In this document: positions 1 to 8,562 of the stretch, piece by piece
Position numbering within the stretch: the stretch's first letter is position 1
How the letters are laid out: the number at the start of each line of letters is the position of its first letter
Origin: Paracoccaceae bacterium
GTDB lineage: Bacteria; Pseudomonadota; Alphaproteobacteria; Rhodobacterales; Rhodobacteraceae
Direction: 5' to 3'
DNA: 64,000 nt
NCBI GenBank assembly: GCA_009773375.1
Contig: WRPH01000001.1
Span: 120,337-184,336 of the forward strand
Translations under genes and position numbers: made by a program
The notes under the pieces: generated by a model
What the model was told of the DNA's origin: nothing
Database searches by the model: none
The model's input: only the letters and a program-made list of their open reading frames with translations

Positions 1-30
1 CGGCGCGGTCATAAAGATCGGCGCGGTCAT
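1..30 (-). CDS. Partial CDS, first codons only
   Basis: An ATG on the minus strand at 30 overlaps the TGA of dapF (ATGA), so a translationally coupled gene starts here and runs off the left edge. The visible residues are [10 protein letters not shown], and a second in-frame ATG lies at position 12. In many Rhodobacteraceae the gene after dapF encodes the MtaB tRNA methylthiotransferase, whose N-terminus is similar (M-x-A-P-x-F). That identity is an inference from gene order only; ten residues cannot prove it. Confidence 0.35.
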   Translation of the reverse strand, partial: MTAPIFMTAP

Positions 31-863
31 AGCGCGGCCAGAAATGCGGGCGTCAGCACACCATCGAACACATGCGCCACCGGGCCGGTCAGCCAGACAC
101 CATCGTCGCGCCAATCGACCTGAAGCACGCCGCCATCCACATCAACGGTCACCGAACGGCCAGTCAACCCGCGCAGATGCGCCGCCACCACCGTCGCACA
201 GGTGCCGGAGCCACAGGCGAGGGTGACCCCCGCCCCGCGTTCCCACACCCGCATCCGCAGATGATCTGATCCGACCAATGAGGCAAACTCGACGTTGGTG
301 CGCTGCGGATACAGCGGGTCATGTTCCAACGCCGGCCCCAGCGCTGCGACATCCACCGCTTCGGCATCCGGCACGAAGAAGATGCAATGCGGGTTGCCCA
401 TACCCACCGCCGCCGGATCGCCCGCCAGCGGCAGATGCAGGGTATCAACGGCGCGGGCCAACGGCACCTCGGCCCAGTCGCGCTGCGGATGACCCATGTT
501 GACCGACACCCGGCCATCGGCCAGCCGCACCGCCTGCAACTGGCCGCGTTCGGTCACCAGCGATACCGCATCGCGGCCCAGTTCCTGCATGATGAAATCA
601 CAGACACAGCGGGTGGCGTTACCGCAGGCTCCGGCGCGGCTGCCATCGCTGTTCCAGAAATCCAAAGCGAAATCCGCCACATCCGAATCGCGAATCTCTG
701 CCAGTTGATCAAAGCCGACACCACGATTGCGGTCGCCCAATGCCCGCGCCATCGCCGCCGTCACCACCGCAGCCCGCCCGCGCGAGTCGATGATGACAAA
801 ATCATTTCCGGCGCCATGCATCTTCATGAAGCCAACGTTGCTTGGGTTCTGTGCGTTTTCCAT
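27..863 (-). CDS. dapF: Diaminopimelate epimerase
   Basis: This enzyme interconverts LL- and meso-diaminopimelate in the cytoplasm, giving meso-DAP for lysine and peptidoglycan synthesis. The product is about 278 aa, normal for DapF. Both halves of the family signature are present: [11 protein letters not shown] near the N-terminus and the two catalytic cysteines in ACGNATRC and ACGSGTCA. I chose the ATG at 863; ATG 872 is also in frame and neither has a strong ribosome binding site. Its stop overlaps the next minus-strand start, suggesting an operon. dapA lies far away in the same window at 30314. Confidence 0.96.
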   Translation of the reverse strand: MENAQNPSNVGFMKMHGAGNDFVIIDSRGRAAVVTAAMARALGDRNRGVGFDQLAEIRDSDVADFALDFWNSDGSRAGACGNATRCVCDFIMQELGRDAVSLVTERGQLQAVRLADGRVSVNMGHPQRDWAEVPLARAVDTLHLPLAGDPAAVGMGNPHCIFFVPDAEAVDVAALGPALEHDPLYPQRTNVEFASLVGSDHLRMRVWERGAGVTLACGSGTCATVVAAHLRGLTGRSVTVDVDGGVLQVDWRDDGVWLTGPVAHVFDGVLTPAFLAAL

Positions 864-959
864 GCCGCGCATATACGCCGCGCCGCAGCTTTTTGCCAGT
901 GCCCCGCGTTTTGCCCCTTGACCCTTTCTGCACAGCCCCCTAATCAGCGCCTCAGTCGT

Positions 960-1035
960 GGGCCGGTAGCTCAGTTGGTAGAGCAGCTGACTTTTAATCA
1001 GCGGGTCACAGGTTCGAATCCTGTCCGGCTCACCA
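960..1035 (+). tRNA. tRNA-Lys (UUU)
   Basis: A 76-nt cloverleaf can be folded by eye. The acceptor stem pairs GGGCCGG with CCGGCTC (one G-U pair), the anticodon stem pairs GCTGA with TCAGC around the loop CTTTTAA with anticodon TTT, and the T arm is ACAGG-TTCGAAT-CCTGT. The 3' CCA is encoded. A strong terminator follows eight bases later. Confidence 0.98.
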
Positions 1036-1043
1036 TGACACTC

Positions 1044-1073
1044 AAGGGCCTAACCGGAAACGGTTGGGCCCTT
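1044..1073 (+). terminator. Rho-independent terminator of tRNA-Lys
   Basis: A 13-bp stem (AAGGGCCTAACCG paired with CGGTTGGGCCCTT, one G-T wobble) closes on a GAAA tetraloop and is followed by TTGGGTTTT. It starts 8 nt after the tRNA CCA end. Confidence 0.9.
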
Positions 1074-1188
1074 TGGGTTTTCCGGGCTTGGAGCGGCATG
1101 AGTTTCAGTTGAATCGCAATTCGCTGCCTCTCACCAAGGCTCGAACTTGAATTCCGATCTCCTTGGCTCCATGAAAACTCATCCCGCT

Positions 1189-1584
1189 TTAGTCCTTGGA
1201 TTTGCCGCCCAGCAGGAAGCCCAGCAGGGCCACGCCGATCAGCGGGGCCCAAACCTCGGCGGTGCTGCGGTTGGCTTTGAATTCCGACAACAAATCTTGC
1301 AGGGCGGGCGAGTTGAACAGGCTGGGCGCGCGGGTCTTGCTGCGCGCGATCAGCAGCAGAATCCCGGCGATCAGAAACGCAGCGCCGCCGATGATCAGCG
1401 CGGCGGAAATCGGGTCCAGCACCTTTGCAAGCCAGATCCACAGCGCGGCCGCAAAGGCGGTGATCCCGATCAGCATGAACAGCAAGGCGACTGCGAACAG
1501 GCCAGAGACGGCAGCGATCCGTCCGGTGGCCTGCGCCGCCGACAGCTTGGCAAGCGCCATGGCAAGGCGCAGGGCGGTCAGCAT
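1189..1584 (-). CDS. Phage-holin-family-like membrane protein
   Basis: This 131-aa protein has two long hydrophobic segments in a hairpin (about residues 24-56 and 60-82) and a third short one near residues 108-124, ending in GGKSKD. That layout fits the 'phage holin family / holin superfamily 6' proteins found beside YqjD/ElaB-type genes in proteobacteria, where they are chromosomal membrane proteins and not lysis genes. It starts 2 nt after the stop of the upstream DUF883-like gene, so the two are probably co-transcribed. Function is unknown; a role in envelope stress is only an inference. Confidence 0.7.
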   Translation of the reverse strand: MLTALRLAMALAKLSAAQATGRIAAVSGLFAVALLFMLIGITAFAAALWIWLAKVLDPISAALIIGGAAFLIAGILLLIARSKTRAPSLFNSPALQDLLSEFKANRSTAEVWAPLIGVALLGFLLGGKSKD

Positions 1585-1586
1585 CG

Positions 1587-1901
1587 CTATCTCCGCCCGA
1601 ACAGCAGGCCCAGCAGCAGCCCCAGCCCGCCCGCCATCGCCAGCGCGTGAATGGGCTTGCGGCGGGCATATTCGGTAACATCTGCCAGCGCCACTTCGGC
1701 GCTATGGCTGGCGTCGGCAAGGTGCGCTTCGCCATTCGCCCGCAGCGCCTCGGCTTTTTCAGCCAGCGTCGCGCGCAAAGTTTCGCCGCTTGTCTGGCCC
1801 AGATGCCCCAGACTTTCCGCGATGCGTGAAATATCGGCCCTCAGGGCGGTGATCTGCTCTTCCAGACGGGCGAGGTCCTGGTCGATCTCGGCTTTGGTCA
1901 T
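1587..1901 (-). CDS. DUF883 (YqjD/ElaB-like) membrane-anchored protein
   Basis: The 104-aa product has a long charged helical region (residues 1-75, coiled-coil type, rich in Ala, Glu and Arg) and one C-terminal membrane anchor that begins at RRKPIHAL and ends in FGRR. This matches the YqjD/ElaB/YgaM family, tail-anchored inner-membrane proteins that can bind ribosomes in stationary phase in Escherichia coli. The partner gene at 1189 follows directly, and the AI-2E permease gene lies 12 nt upstream, so all three may form one transcript. Confidence 0.75.
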   Translation of the reverse strand: MTKAEIDQDLARLEEQITALRADISRIAESLGHLGQTSGETLRATLAEKAEALRANGEAHLADASHSAEVALADVTEYARRKPIHALAMAGGLGLLLGLLFGRR

Positions 1902-1913
1902 TGCAGTATTCCT

Positions 1914-3854
1914 TTATCCGGTGACAGGTTTATCAGCGGCAGCGTGGGTCCGCGCCCGCGATCTGGCGCGCGGTTTTGGTTTCGGGGCAGCAGGCACCGG
2001 CTTGGCGGGGCTGCGCAGCCATGCAGCCTCCATCGCGGCATCCAGCGTGGTGGCAACGAAATCTGCGCCAAGCTCTTCGGCCTCGGCCAGCTTTTCGACG
2101 GCCACCGGGGCCACTTTGCGCATCTCGTCCGTGCCCGTCGCAAGGTGGGTCGGCATCTCAAGGATCACCACCCCCACCCGCAGCCTGGGATCAGCACGCT
2201 TGATCCGACGCACATGCAACAGTGAGGCACGCGTGGGGCGTGGGTCAACAAAGCACAGCAACAGGCAATCGGCTTCGGCGGTTTGCAGCGCGGCAAGTCG
2301 CTGCGGCGAAAGATCAAAGTGCGGGTTGGCACGGGCGGTGGCCCCCTCGATCTGCATCGCTTGCGCCAGCACTGCGGCGGCCACATCGTCCATCGCGCTG
2401 CGGCCACCCACCACAGCAAGACGGAGCCCTGCACCGGGCAGGATTTCATCGTCAGCGGTTTCCGGGGGGGCGGCAATTTCCGCCTCGACCTCGGCGGCAA
2501 GGTCTTGCACCACCGTCATCGCCACGCCTGCCAGCCGCGCCTCTTGATCGGCGGTCATCACGCCGCGGTCACGGTCATCCTGCGCCAGCAGCAGTGCCGG
2601 GATCAGGGTGGATTGGTAGTAATCAACGATCCCGACTTCCTCCAACGCCTCCTCTGCGCCAAAGGTCGCCTCCATCGCATCGCCCGCCAGCAGCCGTTGA
2701 TACAGCTTGGCATGCGGGGCCAGCACGGGTTCATCGCCAAACAGAATGTCAAACAGCGCAAACTGCGGGACGTGACGGCCAAGCACCACAAGGCAGACGG
2801 TCAGCGGGGTGGACAACACCAGCCCCAACGGCCCCCACAGGAAGGTCCAGAAAATCGCCGCCACGATGATCGCCAGCGGGCTGACCCCGGTGCGCGAGCC
2901 GTAAAGCCAAGGCTCGACCGCGTTGGATGTGATGAATTCCACCGTCACGAACAGCGCCGCCGTCCACAGCACCGCCGACCAGTCGGGCGACACCGCGAAG
3001 GCCAGAAACAGCGGGAAAGCCGCTGCCAGCACCGACCCGATATAGGGCACAAAGCGCAGCACCAGCGTCAGCATCCCCCACAGCGCGGCGTTCGGCACCC
3101 CGATCAGCCACAGCCCGAACCCGATCGGCAGGGCGTAGATGACGTTGACCAGCAGCTGCACCAGCAGGTAATTCGCCACCCGACCGCCAGCTTCCTCCAG
3201 CACCTGCGTCGTGCGGTGCAGATCGTTTGACCCAACCAGCCGAATGAAGCGGTCGCGGAGGCGTTCCCGCTCCATCAGCATGAAGATCACCACAACAACC
3301 ACCAGACCCACGGTGGCAATCGGGCTGATCAGCGGAAACACCAGATTCTGCAACAATTGAACCGCATTGCTTGGCTCGATCACCTGCACCGGCATCGGCG
3401 GCACAGGGGCTGCACCCTCCACCGGCAGCGCCTGCCCGATCTGCGCGTTGATCGCGGCGATCATGTCTGACAGCCGGGCAACGATACCGTTCTCGCCGCC
3501 GGTCTGCTTCAGGCCCTCGACCTTGGCCAGGATATTCGCCTGAAACGTTGGCAGGTTTTGCGCCAGCTGACCCAACTGACCTACCACCAGCAGCGAAAAC
3601 AGCGCCATGGTGGTGAAGGCGGTCGTCACCACTGCCAGCACCGTCCACAGCAACGGCAAGCCCCTATGGCGCAGCGCTGTGACCAGCGGCGACAAGGCAA
3701 AGGTCACCAGCATGGCGATGGCAAGCGGCACGAACACGTCTTGCGCGACGTAAAGCACCGTCGCAACACCAACCACCGTGGCCAGTTGCGCCAAGGTGAT
3801 CTGCCCCGGCTGCAAAACCTGATTTTGTTGTGAACCCTGACCGGCTCCAGACAT
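1914..3854 (-). CDS. AI-2E/PerM family permease with C-terminal extension
   Basis: The first ~390 residues have the eight-helix layout of the AI-2E/PerM permease family, with conserved stretches such as IGVPNAALWG, RFVPYIGS and the late WGPLGLVLSTPL segment. Family members move autoinducer-2, indole-like compounds or ions, so the substrate is not predictable. About 250 extra residues follow; they end in a basic Pro/Lys/Arg-rich tail and contain a hydrophobic-strand pattern (LRLAVVGG, CLLLCFV, LRVGVVIL) like a Rossmann or receiver-type domain. I used ATG 3854; GTG at 3866 or 3860 is also possible. A MarR gene is divergent. Confidence 0.85.
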   Translation of the reverse strand: MSGAGQGSQQNQVLQPGQITLAQLATVVGVATVLYVAQDVFVPLAIAMLVTFALSPLVTALRHRGLPLLWTVLAVVTTAFTTMALFSLLVVGQLGQLAQNLPTFQANILAKVEGLKQTGGENGIVARLSDMIAAINAQIGQALPVEGAAPVPPMPVQVIEPSNAVQLLQNLVFPLISPIATVGLVVVVVIFMLMERERLRDRFIRLVGSNDLHRTTQVLEEAGGRVANYLLVQLLVNVIYALPIGFGLWLIGVPNAALWGMLTLVLRFVPYIGSVLAAAFPLFLAFAVSPDWSAVLWTAALFVTVEFITSNAVEPWLYGSRTGVSPLAIIVAAIFWTFLWGPLGLVLSTPLTVCLVVLGRHVPQFALFDILFGDEPVLAPHAKLYQRLLAGDAMEATFGAEEALEEVGIVDYYQSTLIPALLLAQDDRDRGVMTADQEARLAGVAMTVVQDLAAEVEAEIAAPPETADDEILPGAGLRLAVVGGRSAMDDVAAAVLAQAMQIEGATARANPHFDLSPQRLAALQTAEADCLLLCFVDPRPTRASLLHVRRIKRADPRLRVGVVILEMPTHLATGTDEMRKVAPVAVEKLAEAEELGADFVATTLDAAMEAAWLRSPAKPVPAAPKPKPRARSRARTHAAADKPVTG

Positions 3855-3964
3855 GCGCACCCCCACGGGCCGGACCTAACCAGCCCGGCCAAGGTGGCGG
3901 CTGCGGCTGCGAAGTCAAGCGGCATCGCGCGGTGCGGTGGCGTCGGCTTGATCCAGATCAACTT

Positions 3965-3978
3965 GTTTCAATTGCAAC
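3965..3978. promoter_or_regulatory. Candidate MarR operator
   Basis: GTTTCAATTGCAAC is a 14-bp inverted repeat with one mismatched pair. It lies in the 153-bp gap between the divergent permease and marR genes, 29 bp before the marR start. MarR-family dimers commonly bind such AT-centred palindromes in their own promoter region. Binding is inferred from position and symmetry only. Confidence 0.4.
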
Positions 3979-4007
3979 CACATATACTGCCCCGGAGGGA
4001 GTCCGCG

Positions 4008-4457
4008 ATGCGTCTGGATGATTTTCTGCCTTACCGGCTGGCTGTGGCCGCTGATGCCGTCAGCCATGCGCTGTCGGCGGTTTACCGCGATACTTATGGC
4101 CTGAGCCGTGAAGAATGGCGCATTCTGGCGGCGCTGGATGGCACTGGCCTGCTGTCCTCGGTGGAAATCGCCCGCCGCACCACGCTGGACAAGGTGCAGG
4201 TCTGCCGCGCCGCCCAGCGGCTGGAGGAAAAGGCGCTGGTGCAGCGCGATCTGGATGATGAAGACCGCCGTTTGCGGCTGTTTCAATTGACAAAGGCCGG
4301 AGAAGCCTTGTTCGCGCAGGCGTTTCCGGTGGTAAAAGCCCGGTCCGATGACTTGCTGGCGGTGCTGACCGCAGAGGAACGCGCCGTGCTGGATCGGGCG
4401 CTGCTGGCGTTGCAGGCTTCGGCAGGTCTGCCCCCCGCCGAAGCCGATGGCTGTTAG
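4008..4457 (+). CDS. MarR family transcriptional regulator
   Basis: A 149-aa winged-helix regulator. The DNA-binding core is recognisable: YGLSREEWRILAAL, then SSVEIARRTTLDKVQVCRAAQRLEEKAL and the wing DEDRRLRLFQLTKAG. It is expected to act as a homodimeric repressor responding to small ligands. The start at 4008 is supported by CGGAGGGA eight bases upstream; the reading frame is open further upstream but lacks such a site. The divergent AI-2E permease gene is its most likely target, by analogy with MarR-transporter pairs. Its 3' end is 6 bp from the convergent ABC ATPase gene. Confidence 0.88.
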   Translation: MRLDDFLPYRLAVAADAVSHALSAVYRDTYGLSREEWRILAALDGTGLLSSVEIARRTTLDKVQVCRAAQRLEEKALVQRDLDDEDRRLRLFQLTKAGEALFAQAFPVVKARSDDLLAVLTAEERAVLDRALLALQASAGLPPAEADGC

Positions 4458-4463
4458 GCGTGC

Positions 4464-5525
4464 CTATTCGCTGAACAGATGCGCCTCTGACGCGGTGAAG
4501 GTCAGGCCGATTTCGGTGCCAATCGGAAAGATCGCATCGCGGGCCAGTGCCGCGATCAGCGGCTTGCCGTTCGACAGCGTCACCTCGATCACGGTTTCCG
4601 CGCCCAGCCGTTCGGTCAGCGCGACCTTGCCATGCAACTGCCCGGCCCCTTCGGCAGGCGTCAGGTATTGCGGGCGAATGCCCAGCCGCGCCTTGCCGCC
4701 GACGCTGTAGCTGCCGGTTTTCGCCTCGATCTCCACCGGCTCCAGCGCGGAGTTGGCAACGGTGATCTTGTTGCCGTTCACCGCTTTCACCTCGACATCC
4801 AGAAAGTTCATCGACGGCGAGCCGAGGAAGCCCGCGACAAAGGCATTGGCCGGGCGATGATACAGCTCCATCGGGGAACCGATCTGCTGCACCAGACCAT
4901 CTTTCAGCACGACGATCTTGTCGGCCAGCGTCATCGCTTCAACCTGATCATGCGTCACATAGATCATCGTGGCACCCAGCGCCTTGTGCAGCTTGCCGAT
5001 CTCCATCCGCATATCCATCCGCAAGGCAGCGTCGAGGTTCGACAGTGGCTCGTCAAACAGGAACACCTCGGGCTTGCGCACGATGGCTCGGCCAATTGCA
5101 ACGCGCTGACGCTGACCGCCGGAAAGCTGGCTGGGGCGGCGATCCAGCAGATGTTCCATCTGCAGAATGCGGGCGGCCTCGGCCACCTTGGCGTCTTTGA
5201 CCTCTTTGCTGTCGCCGGCAATCGTCAGCCCGAAGGCGACGTTTTCGCGCACCGTCATATGCGGGAAAATCGCGTAAGACTGGAACACCATCGCCACACC
5301 GCGTTCCTTCGGCGGCAGATCGTTGACCACGCGGCCAGCGATGTTCAGCTCGCCGCTGGTGATATCCTCCAGCCCGGCGATCATCCGCAGCAGGGTGGAC
5401 TTGCCGCAGCCGGACGGCCCGACGAACACCACGAACTCGCCGTCTTCGATGGTGATATCGACGCCCTTGATCACATGGGCATTGCCGTAGCTTTTCTTCA
5501 AACCTTTCAGGGTGATGCTGGCCAT
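4464..5525 (-). CDS. Sugar ABC transporter ATP-binding protein (UgpC/MsmK type)
   Basis: This is a 353-aa CUT1-type ATPase. Visible motifs are Walker A (GPSGCGKST), the Q-loop (VFQSYAIFPH), the signature [14 protein letters not shown], Walker B (VFLFDEP) and the H-loop (TMIYVTHDQ). The C-terminal third has the TOBE/OB region typical of MalK/UgpC. It is the last gene of the minus-strand carbohydrate operon, 3 nt after the glycosidase gene, and energises the permeases encoded at 6532 and 7410. Confidence 0.95.
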   Translation of the reverse strand: MASITLKGLKKSYGNAHVIKGVDITIEDGEFVVFVGPSGCGKSTLLRMIAGLEDITSGELNIAGRVVNDLPPKERGVAMVFQSYAIFPHMTVRENVAFGLTIAGDSKEVKDAKVAEAARILQMEHLLDRRPSQLSGGQRQRVAIGRAIVRKPEVFLFDEPLSNLDAALRMDMRMEIGKLHKALGATMIYVTHDQVEAMTLADKIVVLKDGLVQQIGSPMELYHRPANAFVAGFLGSPSMNFLDVEVKAVNGNKITVANSALEPVEIEAKTGSYSVGGKARLGIRPQYLTPAEGAGQLHGKVALTERLGAETVIEVTLSNGKPLIAALARDAIFPIGTEIGLTFTASEAHLFSE

Positions 5526-5528
5526 GAT

Positions 5529-6521
5529 CTACTCCGCCGCCTTGGCTGTGGGTTGCACATGCAGCAGGCCATCGGGGCCAACCACAATCGGTTCCGGGTC
5601 CATCACATAGCCGCCGAACTTGTCCTTGCCGCCATCGGCAAAGCCCAGAATCACCAGCCCATCCGGCCCATCGACAATCCGTGCGGCATAGCGGCGGCAG
5701 GGCTCCGCGCCATCCAGAAACGGCCCCGGTGCCATCCGCCACGGCCCGCGCGGATGATCGGCAATCAGGTAATGGTTGCCCGTCACCGGGCTTTCCGGGT
5801 TGGTGCGGCGATACTGATCCGACCACTGATGCCCGCTGGTGCAGAACAGGCAATACCAGATGCCCGCCACCTCAAACACCTGCGGCACCTCCAGCTGACC
5901 CATGCCACCGGTGAACACTGGCGGCCGCAGGGTCCAGTTGATCAAATCGGGCGAGGTGGCAAAGCCAATCGCGCCACCCGCGTTCGGCTCTGGTATCCCC
6001 GGCGCGCGGGCGGTGAAATACATCAGCCAGCCATCGCTGTCGGGGTCGCGCATCACCCAAGGGTCGCGCATGGCGCGGTCGTGCCAGTGGCCGACGATGT
6101 GGTCCTTTTCGTAGCAGTCGGCATTCGGCCCGGTGATATCCAGACACAAGCCATCGCCAACCCTTTCCCAAGAATGCAGATCGGTCGAGGTGGCATGGCC
6201 GATGCGCTGATACAGCGATTTTTCGGCCAGCGTGGTGCCGGTGTAGAACAGGTGCCACAGCCCGGCATCATCCTGCACCACAGACCCCGTCCATGTCGTG
6301 CTATCATCCCAAGCCGCAGTTTTCGACGGCCCGAACATGGTGCCCAGATGCGTCCAGTTCACCAGATCTTTCGAGGTTGCGTGCCCCTGCGTCACATTCA
6401 GATGCCGCAGATCAGGGTCGATCAGCGAGGTATCCGCTTGCAGGAAAAAGCCGTGGTATGTGTCGCCATCCTTGGCATACCAGCTGTCCCAGATCCATTT
6501 CTTGTCGATTGCGATGACCAT
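5529..6521 (-). CDS. GH68/GH32-like glycosidase (beta-fructosidase type)
   Basis: The 330-aa protein has the sequence marks of five-bladed beta-propeller glycosidases. WDSW at residues 11-14 matches the nucleophile motif of GH68 levansucrases (D12), M-R-D-P at 151-154 matches the transition-state RDP motif (D153), and E211 in QLEVPQV is a candidate acid/base. There is no signal peptide, so it should act in the cytoplasm on sugar imported by the surrounding ABC transporter. Sucrose or a small fructoside is the likely substrate; this is inferred. It is shorter than typical levansucrases, and GH43 or GH32 relatives remain possible. Confidence 0.75.
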   Translation of the reverse strand: MVIAIDKKWIWDSWYAKDGDTYHGFFLQADTSLIDPDLRHLNVTQGHATSKDLVNWTHLGTMFGPSKTAAWDDSTTWTGSVVQDDAGLWHLFYTGTTLAEKSLYQRIGHATSTDLHSWERVGDGLCLDITGPNADCYEKDHIVGHWHDRAMRDPWVMRDPDSDGWLMYFTARAPGIPEPNAGGAIGFATSPDLINWTLRPPVFTGGMGQLEVPQVFEVAGIWYCLFCTSGHQWSDQYRRTNPESPVTGNHYLIADHPRGPWRMAPGPFLDGAEPCRRYAARIVDGPDGLVILGFADGGKDKFGGYVMDPEPIVVGPDGLLHVQPTAKAAE

Positions 6522-6531
6522 TTTTGGCTCC

Positions 6532-7410
6532 TCAACCCTTCACGCCGGTCGATGCAATCGACGCGATGAAGGCTTTTTGCAGGTAAAGATAGAACGCCAG
6601 CACCGGCACGGTGATCAGGCTCAGGTAGGCCATCACCTCGCCCCAGGCGATGTTCAGCTGGAAGAAGTATTGCAGGCCCACCATCACCGGGCGGTAGGCC
6701 TCGTCCTGCACCACCATCAGTGGCCACAGGTATTGGTTATACATCACCAGAAACTTCAGGATCGCGGCGGTGGCCAGCACCGGACCGGCCAGCGGCATGA
6801 CGATGCGGCGGTAAATCTGCCCCCAGCTTGCGCCCTCCACCCGTGCGGCTTCGATCAATTCACCCGGCAGGTCTTTGAAATACTGCACGAACAGGAAGAT
6901 CGTCAGGCCATCGGCGATGAACGGGATGATCTGCACCCGGTAGGTGTTCAGCCAGCCCGAGGTCAGCCCGTCCAGCCCGATCCACGGCAATTGCGAGCTG
7001 ATCAGCAGCAGCGGGATGGCGATGGTTTCAAATGGCACGATCAGCGTGGCGAGGATCAGCGACAGCACCAGCTCGCGGCCCTTCCAGTTCACGAACACGA
7101 AGGCGAAGGCCGCCGCTGAACAGGCCAGCAGCGACAGCACCACCGTCACCCCGGTCACGATTACTGAGTTCATGATGAACAAGCCAACCGGCGCGCGCTG
7201 AAACGCAGCCGTATAGTTGTTCAGGCTGATATCGCCCACCGGCAAAAACGCCCGCAGGCTGGCGGTATCGGCCAGCAATTGCTGGTCGGGTTTCAGCGAC
7301 GACACCACCATGAATACCAGCGGAAAGATGAAGATCACGGCGATCAGCACCAGCACGGCATAGCGCGTATACAGGCGCAACCCGTGGTTATCAGCGGAAA
7401 TCTGGGCCAT
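6532..7410 (-). CDS. Carbohydrate ABC transporter permease (MalG type)
   Basis: A 292-aa inner-membrane permease with six predicted helices. The EAA cytoplasmic loop is visible as ELIEAARVEGASWGQIYRRIVMPL, the site that contacts the ATPase. It pairs with the permease encoded immediately upstream; the two genes overlap by one base at 7410. It belongs to the lacI-controlled operon that includes a binding protein, a glycosidase and the ATPase. Confidence 0.94.
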   Translation of the reverse strand: MAQISADNHGLRLYTRYAVLVLIAVIFIFPLVFMVVSSLKPDQQLLADTASLRAFLPVGDISLNNYTAAFQRAPVGLFIMNSVIVTGVTVVLSLLACSAAAFAFVFVNWKGRELVLSLILATLIVPFETIAIPLLLISSQLPWIGLDGLTSGWLNTYRVQIIPFIADGLTIFLFVQYFKDLPGELIEAARVEGASWGQIYRRIVMPLAGPVLATAAILKFLVMYNQYLWPLMVVQDEAYRPVMVGLQYFFQLNIAWGEVMAYLSLITVPVLAFYLYLQKAFIASIASTGVKG

Positions 7411-8483
7411 CAGGTGCGCTCCCTTGTCAGCCAGCGTTGGATCATCGAAATCGACAGCACGATCACGAACAGGATCACCGAGATGGTGGAGCCGCCCGAG
7501 ATATCCTGCTTGCCATAGCCACGCTCCACCGCTTGGAAGACGATGGTTTGCGTGCTGTCCAGCGGCCCGCCGCCGGTCATCACATCAATCTGCGCAAACA
7601 GCGCGAAGGCCTGCATGGTGATCACGATCAGCACCAGCACCGCCGTATTCCGCAGCCCCGGCCAGGTGATGTAGCGGAAGGTCTGCCACTTGCTGGCACC
7701 TTCAATCGCCCCCGCCTCATACAGCGTCGGGCTGATGGTTTGCAGGCCAGACAGCCAGATCACCATATGAAACCCGACCGCCTGCCAGACCGACATCAGA
7801 ATGATCGCGCCCAGCGCGGTGTTGGGATTGCCCAGCCAATCCACCTTCGGCATCGCGCCGAAACTGATCGCGCCCAGCAGGTTGTTCAGCAGCCCGCTCT
7901 GGCCATCGTAGATGAACCGCCACAGCAGCGAGACCACGACAATCGACACCACCACCGGCATGAAATAGATCGCCCGGAACAGGTTGATCCCGCGCAGGCG
8001 CTGGTTGATCAACAGCGCCAAGCCCAGCGCGAGGCCACCTTGCAGCGGGGCCACCACCAGCACGAAGATGAACGTATTCAGCAGGGCCTGCATGAACACC
8101 ACATCACGCGCCAGAATAAAGGTGCGGCTGTCGCCGTGATCAAAGCTGAACCATTCCCGCATCCCCGCCAGATCAGGATGATCGGGGTTGTTGCGGGTGA
8201 ACGACCGCACCGCCGGATATTCCGGGGTGCCGTCCGCCGCAAGCTTGACCACGCCCGCCTCGTCCTTGACCGGATCGAGCGTCAGCGTCGCCATGCCCAA
8301 AAGCTGACGATAGTTGGCAAGCCCGGTGAACTCGGCGGCATTGGGTGACACAAGCCGCTGGTTGGTGAAACTGAGGATGATCGCAAAAACGAAGGGCAGG
8401 ATCACAAAGCACCCGATCAGCGCGGCGGCAGGGCCAGCCATCAACCATCCGGTGCGGTTTGATTTGAGGAATTTCGATGCCAT
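7410..8483 (-). CDS. Carbohydrate ABC transporter permease (MalF type)
   Basis: This 357-aa permease is longer than most CUT1 MalF-type partners (about 290-310 aa). The extra length is an approximately 80-residue hydrophilic stretch between the first helix and helix 2 (roughly residues 45-125), predicted to face the periplasm. The EAA loop reads YEAGAIEGASKWQTFRYITWPGL. It forms the heterodimeric channel with the 6532 product and receives sugar from the binding protein encoded at 8563. Confidence 0.93.
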   Translation of the reverse strand: MASKFLKSNRTGWLMAGPAAALIGCFVILPFVFAIILSFTNQRLVSPNAAEFTGLANYRQLLGMATLTLDPVKDEAGVVKLAADGTPEYPAVRSFTRNNPDHPDLAGMREWFSFDHGDSRTFILARDVVFMQALLNTFIFVLVVAPLQGGLALGLALLINQRLRGINLFRAIYFMPVVVSIVVVSLLWRFIYDGQSGLLNNLLGAISFGAMPKVDWLGNPNTALGAIILMSVWQAVGFHMVIWLSGLQTISPTLYEAGAIEGASKWQTFRYITWPGLRNTAVLVLIVITMQAFALFAQIDVMTGGGPLDSTQTIVFQAVERGYGKQDISGGSTISVILFVIVLSISMIQRWLTRERT

Positions 8484-8524
8484 GACAGCCTCCTTCTGGG
8501 GGGTGTTAGGGGGCAGGGGAAGAA

Positions 8525-8547
8525 GGGGGCGACAGCAAGCCGCCCCC
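8525..8547 (-). terminator. Intercistronic hairpin after binding-protein gene
   Basis: GGGGGCG and CGCCCCC form a 7-bp GC-only stem with a 9-nt loop, 16 nt after the stop of the binding-protein gene and before the first permease gene. There is no U tract. Such hairpins commonly stabilise the upstream mRNA or attenuate transcription, giving more binding protein than permease. Confidence 0.5.
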
Positions 8548-8562
8548 GAAAGCCATCAGGCC

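Noticed and set aside
1189..1584. Prophage remnant suggested by the holin-like protein
   Set aside because: No lysin, capsid, tail or integrase gene is nearby, and holin-family proteins beside YqjD-like genes are normal chromosomal genes.
4632..6569. Long plus-strand open frame of 645 codons opposite the ATPase and glycosidase genes
   Set aside because: It is His/Arg/Gln-rich antisense shadow of high-GC codon usage; the minus-strand proteins have complete family motifs.
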